A DNA stretch of 29,125 bases from Diphasiastrum complanatum. Its lineage: Eukaryota > Streptophyta > Lycopodiopsida > Lycopodiales > Lycopodiaceae. The stretch covers positions 1-29,125 of the forward strand of contig MU836432.1 in assembly GCA_029204225.1 (NCBI GenBank), in the 5' to 3' direction. How positions within the stretch are numbered: position 1 is the first letter of the stretch; each line of letters begins with the position of its first letter. Shown here piece by piece: positions 21,534-29,125 of this stretch. Made by a program: the position numbers and the translations under genes. The notes under the pieces were generated by a model. It was not told where the DNA came from. It saw only the letters and a list, made by a program, of their open reading frames with translations, and did no database searches.

Positions 21534-22551
21534 TGTTAAAATTGGCAAAAGCTAACTTGATCAAATTTTGTAGATACCACAATGACTTATACCTATCAGC
21601 AGTAGACATGTGTGGAGCCTATTCCCACATGTGAAATCTATGTCTAAGTCATTTAAATAGATCATATAGGTTGTACATCTCATTTAATTTGGAAACTAGT
21701 GGTTAAATTGGCCAACAACTAGTTTAGTAGATGTACTATGCCACTTGGCACCATTCTAGTGGTATAAAATGTTATATGACATGGGTAGGACTGGTCTCCA
21801 TCAAGTATTAAGTTCAGATCCATTGTATATACTTTTCATAAGAGTCAAATGTCAAATCTCCTAAATTGTAGGAGCTATCTGCTAGATTGTAGGAATCTAG
21901 AAGGTCACCACTAGCCACCAATGATGATGTGGCAAATTAGTGGAATCTTAGCCAAAGTGGATATGGAAAAGCACTATGACTGTGACATATATATCTAGCA
22001 TGAATAGGATAGGTTATCGATGAGGTACAACTCGTCTTTATAGGATATCAATAGGACCATCATCCTAAGAGACAAAGTGATGGACAAAAGAGTGCACATT
22101 TGAGAGAGTGGAATGTTGTATAAGTCCAAGCTCATCCCAGAAATAGTACCCTTGACATCCAAGATCATCACATGGGTGATTGACGTTAAATTTGAATTAA
22201 CTTGAGCTATTTAAATTTGAGCTACTTAAATGTCCTAAAGCTAATTCGATCGTCCAATTGAATATCTCGAGTGATAAGGTCTAAAATTGACTTGTCTATA
22301 ATGATGGACATCAAATTTGAGTTATTTTGTGTGATAGGGGTAAACCCCGTCGAGAAGGGGTCAAAGTCGATGAACCAGCAAATTGACATTGGTGAGGTAT
22401 CTGAATGTTTTAGTGATAAAGATATTTGTGGATCTTGTTAAATTTGTGTGTACATCAATTTTAACTATATATTTTGACAAGTGTATTTTGTCAATATCAT
22501 TAAAATTCTTGTTAAAAATTGCAGATAAAATTTAATCGTTGATTAGCAAAT
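21534..22551 (+). repeat. Start of a copia 3' LTR, right end not located
   Basis: TGTTAAAATTGG directly after the purine tract has the TGTT start usual for copia LTRs. GGTATAAAAT near 21760 would suit its promoter. I could not find a matching 5' LTR or the TAACA-type end, so the extent is unknown. The rest, up to the ATG at 22552, has no supported gene. Confidence 0.45.
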
Positions 22552-24220
22552 ATGTCTTCTGTTGAGAAAATGTCTCGAAACAGGTATATTTATTAAATGT
22601 ACAGTAGATATTATGTACTTAACATTTGGATTTGTAGCATTGTGTGTTGAATATAACTTTTTTGTTTTTTTCCTACGATTGTTTAAAGCATGACGCCTCC
22701 ACAAGATAGCAAAAAGTTAAAGAAGATGCAATATTATTACAAAATGAAATCACGAAAAAGAGCACAAATGCTTGAGCAAAGACTTAGTGGAACATCATCG
22801 TCATCAAGTTTTGGTGCCCAGCCTCGACCTAAATCGTAGGTACTATATATTTATTTGTTTGAAGGTTAGGACTGTATTTATACACATATAAATGAGCTTG
22901 TAACATTAAGCTAATTAATCTTGTAATTGTAAAATGAAATTAGTATCAACAAAGGTACAATGAAAAGATATATTGCGAGTGCAAACAATGCAAAGGATTG
23001 AAAATTTGAGAAAGACGAATAGTGGCGCAACATCTGTGGAAGTTTGGAAAGCACATTGAGGCGCTCGATGTGGATTTGGAGGTACATTTTGACTATTTAG
23101 TACTTTTCTCATCATACACATATTTATGATTTTTTGAAAAAAAAAAAACTAATTCTTGTATAATGTTTCACTCTTGCAGAATAATACATTGGTGTCAATG
23201 TCTTATAACATGTCGATTGTCAATCTAATCAACAGGATTAGAAATATCGATTTTGGATCATCTTTGGCATTAGACGAAGATCTTGTTGATGATCATAATG
23301 ATGTCACTAGTCACTACACACCTCATGATGTGGAAGTTATGCATCTTTCCATTCCTGTCACTCACTCCACCATACCTCACATAGATCTTTCCATGGAATC
23401 TATTCATCCCACGATATCACCACACATAGATTCTATTCATTCCATGACACCTCACATGGATTCTATTCATCCCACAACACCTCATGCAGATTCTACTATG
23501 GATTCTATTCATTCCACGATGTCACCACACATAGATTCTATCTATCTCATTACTCCATTAAAAAAAGAACACGACTTGGACACATTATGACAAGATTTGA
23601 AAATGAACAACCAAATTTATGTATTGTTGAACTATCGAAGAATGTTTTAAATTCATTGACTGAGTCTCCCCTTCCTCCTTACCTAGAAGCTTTGGTTAAG
23701 CCCTTTGAGAAAAAGAAATATTCATGTTGGCCTGATAGAGTACCACTACCATTATGTGAAACATCATTTTCATAAGGGGTCATATGTACATGATCAAGCC
23801 AAGTGAGTACTTTTTGAATGCGGGGTTGGGTTTATCTTCTTTGACTAGCATTAATGTCCCTTTGAATAGTGTTGTCACATTAATGCCTTATGCAGGACCT
23901 CAATACAATGGGGGTGATTGGCATGCTCTGTGTTATCACCAATGGAGAATGTAGGTTTATGGCTTAGATGCCAATGCTTGTTTTTTGGAAGAGCGGCGTG
24001 TGCAAGGAGAGAATGTTTTGAAATCACATCGTATGTACATTGATGGGCATCAAGAAAAACATGGCAATATTGATGCATAGATAGATAGTTCCATTGGGCA
24101 CCCTTCATTAACTAATTGTGATTTTAAGGAACACACCAATTTAAAGGAAAAATACTTTTCTAGGAACTCAAAAGGTACATACGTAATGGTGTGTGTGTGA
24201 TAAGGCCTGGTGAAGAGCTA
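22552..24220 (+). pseudogene. SET-domain protein, decayed and cut by a copia insertion
   Basis: Exon 1 22552-22583; intron 22584-22688; exon 2 22689 to about 22839 (basic, MTPPQDSKKLKKMQYYYKM, then Ser-rich), ending at TAG 22837-22839; exon 3 about 22980-23081; intron 23082-23179; exon 4 from 23180. Exon 4 encodes a His/Ser-rich repeat (DSIHSTMSPHI-type units, about 23397-23555), stops at TGA 23588-23590, and shifts frame to 23775. Frame 23784-24199 then reads as a SET domain: AGLGLSS, LMPYAG, VYGLDANA, YIDGHQEKHGNIDA, NCDFKEH. TAG stops are at 23952-23954 and 24078-24080. After a slip in a GT run comes VIRPGEEL, the usual SET end, immediately followed by the copia LTR at 24221. SET proteins methylate lysines; this copy cannot be functional. 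The 3' remainder should lie right of the window. Confidence 0.65.
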
Positions 24221-24879
24221 TGTAAAGTTTTTAGCACGTGTGAACTTCACCACACACCCTACAAGATCTTACCGAGGTGTTGTAATTGCACAAGATTTAT
24301 CAGAGAACAATATACTTGAAAAATCTATGGCAAGAGCACAATGGCATACATCTGGTGAAAAAATCTAACTTCTCACTATGAGAATTGAATGTCAGAAATA
24401 ATTATAAGTGCTCAGTATGGAAAAAACAGCCTGCTCTCAGATAGAGAGAGAAGATCAATGAAAGAGAACTCGGGTAGAGAGAGAATGAGTCCAAATTACC
24501 AAAATGTCATTATTCACAATATGGCAAAACATGCCAAGCTTTCCCTACATGAGAGAGACTCGAATTCCTACAGTGGAGTTGCGTGGAAAGTCCACTTAAA
24601 TGAACTGATTCACCTACCAGAGATCCACATGTGTAACTGCATGCATGCATGTTGCATGCATTGATTGCATGTGGCTTGCATGCATACAGTATGACATTGC
24701 ATGCTATCTAAACTTCTGCATGTCATCAAAATTGAATCTACCTAACTCAAATCCGACCTATACTAGAAGGTTATGTGCTCAATTCACCTACCTTTTATGT
24801 ACAACATGAAATACAATGGAAATAACTATGGAAATGGCCCCAAACTCGAAATAGGAAGATAATATTTTAATAATCTTCA
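24221..24879 (-). repeat. 3' LTR of the copia element (659 bp)
   Basis: On the plus strand it begins TGTAAAG and ends ATCTTCA, that is TGAAGAT..CTTTACA in element orientation, with TG..CA ends. The first about 400 bp align with 28717-29125. Its plus-strand frame (24389-24664) is not a gene. A run of TGCATGCA-type repeats lies at 24638-24710. Confidence 0.85.
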
Positions 24880-24890
24880 CACTCCTCATT
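24880..24890 (-). promoter_or_regulatory. Polypurine tract (AATGAGGAGTG)
   Basis: The purine-rich string directly before the 3' LTR in element orientation would prime plus-strand DNA synthesis. Confidence 0.7.
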
Positions 24891-24892
24891 AA

Positions 24893-26055
24893 AATTTATG
24901 TATCTATCAACATAGACTTCGAAATTAGGCCAAGATTAGACCTCATCTTGATAAAGACATTCTTGAGTAGTGGCTTGGTGAGAAGGTCTGCAACACAATT
25001 TGTAAAATCAACATGCTCCAGTGAGATCTCTCTCCCAATGACTTTTTCTCTTACAAAATGATGAGCTACCTCGATGCGTTTGCTCCTTGCATGGAAGACT
25101 GGATTATTTGCAAGCGCCTGAGCAAAAATGTTGTCATTCTTGATAATCAATAGAGGAGTTCTAAATCCAAAAAAGACCCTTTGTAAAGATTCTTTTTATA
25201 TTTTTTCTCAATGTTTTCTTACACATGGACAAATCAAACACTCAAATTTGAAATCTACGTAACGTAGTTTTTTGAGTCCACATTTTAATTCCACACTAAA
25301 ATTGGCATAACATTTTAGTGGTAAGTCCGAATTCAGCGAAGTTTGGTGCATTGGAAAGCGCTCGACAAGGCTTTCCAATGATATGTTACATGATATACTT
25401 ATGAGCTATGATTAAAAAGTTATGGCAAGTCAAAAGTATTAGTGTTATAATATCTCAATAATATAAACTACATCTTGCACAAATTCTTAAAGGGTCTTTT
25501 TGGAGCTCAAAACTTCTCTAATGTGAAAGATCTTCATCTACATAACACTTTAGCTCCAAAAGTAGCCTTTTGATCCATAAAACCTCCTTTGCTGTGGTTG
25601 TAAGAGACTTGTACTCATCTTCACAGGATGATAAGGAAATAATTGTCTGCTTATTTGATAGCCAAGAAACCAAGTTCCCTCCAAGAAATATAATCTGAAA
25701 AAGCAATCAAAGTCAGATCTTCTCCCTTGTAGAATAATCCATAATCTAAGGTAGAAGATATATACCTCAAAATTCTTTTAGCCAACTTCTAGTGATATAA
25801 CTTTGGATCCTGCATGTGTTGACTTACTTTATAAACATAAAAGCTTAGATCAGGCCTAGTCACTGTTAATTAGATAAGTGAGCCAATAAGACTCCTATAA
25901 AGAGTGATGTCCACAAAGGATTTTTCATCATCTTTCATAGGAACTTTTACAGTGTGCTCCGTAGGTGTATCTATGACTTTACAATTTTCCATCTGGAATT
26001 TCTTGAGCATGGAAAATTTGACCTTTCCAAAAATCTATTTCAAAATCCCAGTGTA
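24893..26055 (-). pseudogene. Copia RT thumb and RNase H, interrupted
   Basis: In the minus direction: LKKFQMENCKVIDTP and TRPDLSFYVYKVSQHMQDP (RT thumb/connection, about 26010-25800), GLFYKGEDLTLIAF, then LVSWLSNKQTIISLSSCEDEY (RNase H, about 25670-25600). After a 337-bp MITE come NPVFHARSKRIEV (about 25110-25070), HHFVREKVIGREI and DLLTKPL (about 24990-24970). Frameshifts and several stops occur. The reading picks up where the inverted RT segment ends (LHY), so both pieces belong to one element. Confidence 0.85.
25167..25503. mobile_element. 337-bp MITE nested in RNase H
   Basis: Ends CCAAAAAAGACCCTTT (25167-25182) and AAAGGGTCTTTTTGG (25489-25503) are inverted repeats differing by one A. 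It splits the RNase H frame between DEDLSH and TPLLIIKN. AGTTCTAAA (25157-25165) and AGCTCAAAA (25504-25512) could be a 9-bp target duplication (7 of 9 match, 1 base offset), which would suit a Mutator-like origin. It has no coding capacity. Confidence 0.75.
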
Positions 26056-27090
26056 GTTAAATGAATTTTTGTAGGATATGCATCTACCAAAAAAGCATAC
26101 AAAGTATATCTTCCTTCTACTAACAAGAATGTTGTTAGTAGAGATGTGATCTTTCATGAAGATTAGAAGTTTAACTTGGATGATGCACAGATCAAGGAGT
26201 CTCATGCAAGATCATCATCAATCTTGATGTTGCTCAAGAGGTGATGAGGCCAAGCCTTGAGGAGGAGCAAATTCAAGCTACCACACCAGGAAGGTCTACA
26301 CGAGCAAGATCTGAGCCAAGGAGGCTCACATATGATGAAGAAGGAAGGCAAGTGGAAGGTGAAACTTCCTATCATTCTCTCTTCATATCAGATGAAGAGC
26401 CTAAAGATGTCCAAGAAGCTCTTCAATGCAAGATGTGGGTTGAAGCAATGACCCAAGAGTTTGAAGCCTTGATGTCAAACAACACATGGGAGCTTGTGGA
26501 GCCACCAAACAACATGCATGTGATTGGATGTAAGTGGGTTTTCAAAATCAAGTATAATCATGATGGAACTATCAATAAGTATAAAGAAAGACTTTGTGCC
26601 AAAGGGTACTCACAAATCAAAGGTCTTGACTATGAAGATACCTTTGCACCAGTTGCAAAGATGGTAACAATCTGAATACTTATATCTCTTGCATGTTTTC
26701 ACAATTGGAGTATGTTCCAGCTTGATGTTTCTAATGCATTTCTCAATGGTTACTTTGAGGAGGAGATTTACATGGAGCAACCTCCAGGTTTTGTGAGAGA
26801 AGGTGATGAATCAAAAGTTTGTCTTTTGTCCAAAAGTCTCTATGGACTGAACCAAGCACCAAGGTCTTGGTATGCAAGGCTCAACTCCTATCTCATATCA
26901 CTTGGATTTTGTCTAGGTAAATATGACCCTTCTCTGTATTATAAGTTTGTAGATATCTTTGTAATTATTCTTCTTATCTATGTAGATGATATCATTCTTT
27001 GTGAAAATAATGAGAAGCTAGTTGAAGAAACTAAGCATGCACTTGGTAGTGAGTTTAAGATGCAGGACTTAGGAGTTCTTCACTATATTC
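26056..27090 (+). pseudogene. Copia integrase C-terminus and RT fingers/palm, inverted within the element
   Basis: IFVGYASTKKAYKVYLPSTN and VVSRDVIFHED (TAG at 26164-26166 where Trp is expected) are the integrase end. After a frameshift near 26225 comes the linker SLEEEQIQATTPGRSTRARS. Then comes RT: ALMSNNTWELVEPP, VIGCKWVFKIKYN, DYEDTFAPVAKM (stop at 26673-26675), FQLDVSNAFLNGYFEEEIYM, YGLNQAPRSWY, LLIYVDDIIL (catalytic YVDD), and MQDLGVLHY at the right break. RT copies the element RNA into DNA. The orientation is opposite to gag and RNase H on either side. Confidence 0.9.
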
Positions 27091-27129
27091 ACTCATCCTC
27101 ATTAGTAAGGTTATCTTGCTTAGATTGGT

Positions 27130-27941
27130 TCTTTTTCTTGAAACAGTTTGATGCATAGTGTCCTTTCTTGCCACAAAAAAAACACTTGATCTTTGACAGC
27201 TTCTTCTTGCCACTGGATGTTGCAGCTTGTGAGGACTAATCCTCACCACCTTCCTTGGCTTTGTCCTTCTTGAAGTGTTGTTGTCCTTTGCCCTTGCCTC
27301 TTGACTTGTCTCTGATGAAGAGTGCTTTGTCATCTCCACCATCTTTCAATGAATGTCTGTTAATCCTCAGCATCTTGTTCTCTTGCCTGCTTTCTTCAGC
27401 AATGAGAACACCTTGCAGTGTCTCCAAGGATGGAAGATCCTCCCTAACAGCATAAGTCTGCACAATATTGTCATACTCATCTCTAAGTCCATTTAGGACT
27501 ACTTGAACAAGTTCAGTGTTCTTAAGAGCATCACCAATACCAGCTAACTCTTGATAAAGATCCTTAACTCTCATGACATATGATGAAGCACTCTCATCTA
27601 CTCTCTGATAACTTAGAAATATTTGGTTTCTAAGTGTAAGCAATCTAGAAGTATTCTTGATTTCATAGATTATTTTTAGAGTATCCCAAGCTTCCTTGGT
27701 AGTGGTGCATGTACTGATCTCTCTTAACACTTCATTGGTTACATTCATTTTTATGAAATGAAGGGCTTTTGTGAAATGCTGCAGCTTCATTCGGTGCAGC
27801 AGGTTCTTCTTCAGCTCCACTCACAATATCCATTACATCTTGTAAAATAAATAATGATTCTATTCTGATCTTCCACATTGCATAATTGGAAGATGTTAAT
27901 CTTTCACTGTGCTCCAAGAAATGTGAACTAGATGAAGACAT
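27130..27941 (-). pseudogene. Copia gag with CCHC zinc knuckle
   Basis: The ATG at 27941 begins MSSSSSHFLEHSERLTSSNY, then AMWKIRIESLF, as in copia gag (UBN2-type) proteins. A frameshift lies near 27790. The frame 27820-27236 contains TTTKEAWDTLKIIYE, DESASSYVMRVKDLYQELAG and LNGLRDEYDNIV, typical of the gag core. TAG at 27238-27236 interrupts, but the same frame continues to a CCHC knuckle CFFCGKKGHYASNC (27184-27143) that binds RNA. Reading ends near 27105, close to the junction with the inverted RT piece. Gag would form the virus-like particle. Confidence 0.9.
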
Positions 27942-28701
27942 CTTCTCTATGAGAAATTCTAGTAATGACTAGAAATGGGATTGAAAAGATGTTGCTTGCT
28001 ATCTCAATCTAGGATCTAATACTAATGTTGATCCATCCTATGAAATCTAGCAACATATGTGAGAACAAATTCTCAACACAGTAAATCAATGTATCTTGAA
28101 TTTGGATCTTGCTTCAGTCACAAAAAGAAGCACATGCAAGTAAGAAGTCTATATCTCCCACGAGTTTCAAAGAACTAAAAAACTCTCTAGGGACTTACTT
28201 TCAACTCAAACACAGTAATTTGTGTGAAATGAAAAGTCTAAGACCTCAGAACACTCACTTCTATCCAATTCTACTTGATTGACAATGAAAATTGATGAAA
28301 ATGGTAAAAAGAACTGATGTGTGCTCACTTTGGCATATCCCATGAGTTGAGTACTCTCTCAAACTCTTTGATTGTCTAAAACTCTTCTAAAAACAAATCA
28401 AATTGATTTAGAAACATGAGCAACACATTATACTCTTCAATACCTATCCAACAAGCTATAGAACATCAAATTTGGATCAAATCTAGAGAAGTAGCACTCA
28501 ATTAATGAGGGCTGATTTCACACGTTTGAGCTCTCTATCCATACAGGGCTCTGCTGGATAGATCAGGCTCATTTTGATCCACTTATGATCCACATATACC
28601 TTGTCTCTTAGCGAGTTTGAATCGCTCTCTCAAATTTGAGTTCCTACAAGCAAAAGCACTGAAGATCTGATGTATACACCCTCACCTCTTCAAAGCATGA
28701 A
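27942..28701 (-). other. Untranslated leader of the copia element
   Basis: This lies between the PBS and the gag start. I see no open frame or domain in it. This is the usual place of packaging and dimerisation signals. Confidence 0.6.
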
Positions 28702-28713
28702 GCTTTGATACCA
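28702..28713 (-). promoter_or_regulatory. Primer-binding site (TGGTATCAAAGC)
   Basis: In element orientation it lies 3 bases after the LTR end and matches, with one change, the complement of the plant initiator tRNA-Met 3' end used by most copia elements. Confidence 0.85.
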
Positions 28714-28716
28714 TCA

Positions 28717-29125
28717 TGTAAAGGTTTTAGCACATGTGAACTTCACCACACACCCTACAGGATCTTACTGAGGTGTTGTGATTGCACAAGATTGATCAGA
28801 GAATAGTATACTTGAAAAATCTATGGCAAGAGCACAATGGCATACATCTGGTGAAAAAATCTATGGCAAGAGCACAATGGCATACATCTGGTGACAAAAT
28901 CTAACTTCTCACTATGAGAATTGAATGTTAGAAATAATTCTAAGTGCTCTGTATGGGAAAAACAGCCTGCTCTCGGGTAGAGAGAGAAAATCAATGAAAG
29001 AGAACTCGAGTAGAGAGAGAATGAAGCCAAATTACCAAAATGTCATTATTCACAATATGGCAAAACATGCCAAGCTTTCCCTACATGAGAGAGACTCGAA
29101 TTCCTACAATGGAGTTGCATGAAAG
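28717..29125 (-). repeat. 5' LTR of the copia element, cut by the window edge
   Basis: It starts TGTAAAGG on the plus strand and aligns with 24221 onward. Differences are mostly C/T or G/A. It carries a 40-bp tandem duplication (28821-28860 and 28861-28900, each starting CTATGGCAAGAGC) that the other LTR lacks. Confidence 0.9.

Larger units (their letters stand above)
24221..29125 (-). mobile_element. Ty1/copia LTR retrotransposon, minus strand, internally rearranged
   Basis: From right to left: 5' LTR (28717 to beyond the window), PBS (28713-28702), untranslated leader, gag (27941-27130), an inverted segment of integrase end plus RT palm in plus orientation (26056-27090), RT thumb and RNase H (about 26050-24893, with a MITE inside), PPT (24890-24880), 3' LTR (24879-24221). 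Protease and integrase core are missing. The two LTRs differ at many sites, mostly transitions, so the insertion is old. It sits in the SET gene right after its GEEL codons. Confidence 0.9.

Noticed and set aside
1-29125. A reassigned code reading TAG as Gln
   Set aside because: TAG stops do sit at Gln-like positions, but the same genes also carry frameshifts, TGA stops and lost catalytic residues. Ordinary pseudogene decay explains all of it.
1-29125. tRNA or rRNA genes and CRISPR arrays
   Set aside because: No cloverleaf-like or rRNA-like segment and no spaced identical repeats were seen.

Overview
The window looks like a repeat-rich nuclear segment from a land plant. Evidence: Ty3/gypsy and Ty1/copia retroelement pieces; a copia primer-binding site of the plant initiator-tRNA type (TGGTATCAAAGC); many short introns (about 60-105 bp) with GT..AG borders; and long CA/GT and CT/GA microsatellites. 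The mix of DUF7869-like, SET-domain and unfamiliar transposon-like proteins suggests a fern, lycophyte or moss more than a flowering plant, but this is inference. No gene appears fully intact: nearly every recognisable reading frame is broken by frameshifts or in-frame stops.

Layout. 1-300 (-): weak coding fragment running off the edge. 420-1960 (+): broken DUF7869-like gene. 1918-2430: degenerate direct duplication. 3198-4232 (+): Ty3/gypsy integrase remnant, then an LTR-like stretch with a 10-bp minisatellite and a TATA box. 6429-15640: a block of multi-exon decayed genes. They are an unknown gene (+, 6429-7762) facing a C48/Ulp1-type cysteine protease end (-, 8325-7955); a GC-rich island with G-box palindromes, 81-bp tandem repeats and 17-bp inverted ends (8337-8882); an acidic unknown gene (+, 8934-10500) facing a DDE-transposase-like gene whose motif layout recalls RAG1/Transib (-, about 13350-10536); and a proline-rich/coiled-coil gene (+, 13680-15640). 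15713-16032 is a GC-rich fold-back repeat.

16-22.5 kb is mostly non-coding, with microsatellites, inverted repeats, one possible exon near 19.3 kb and a split copia remnant (19819-21533) followed by the start of an LTR. 22552-24220 (+) is a decayed SET-domain gene with a histidine-rich repeat tract. It is cut by a minus-strand copia element (24221 to beyond 29125) that has both LTRs (the right one truncated by the window), PBS, PPT, gag, RT and RNase H. About 1 kb inside it (integrase end plus RT palm) is inverted, and its RNase H carries a MITE.

The most interesting points are the RAG1/Transib-like transposase-like gene with its protease and coiled-coil neighbours (possibly one large undescribed transposon), the G-box repeat island, the internally inverted copia element, and the stop codons, which fit C-to-T decay at CAG and CGA codons.
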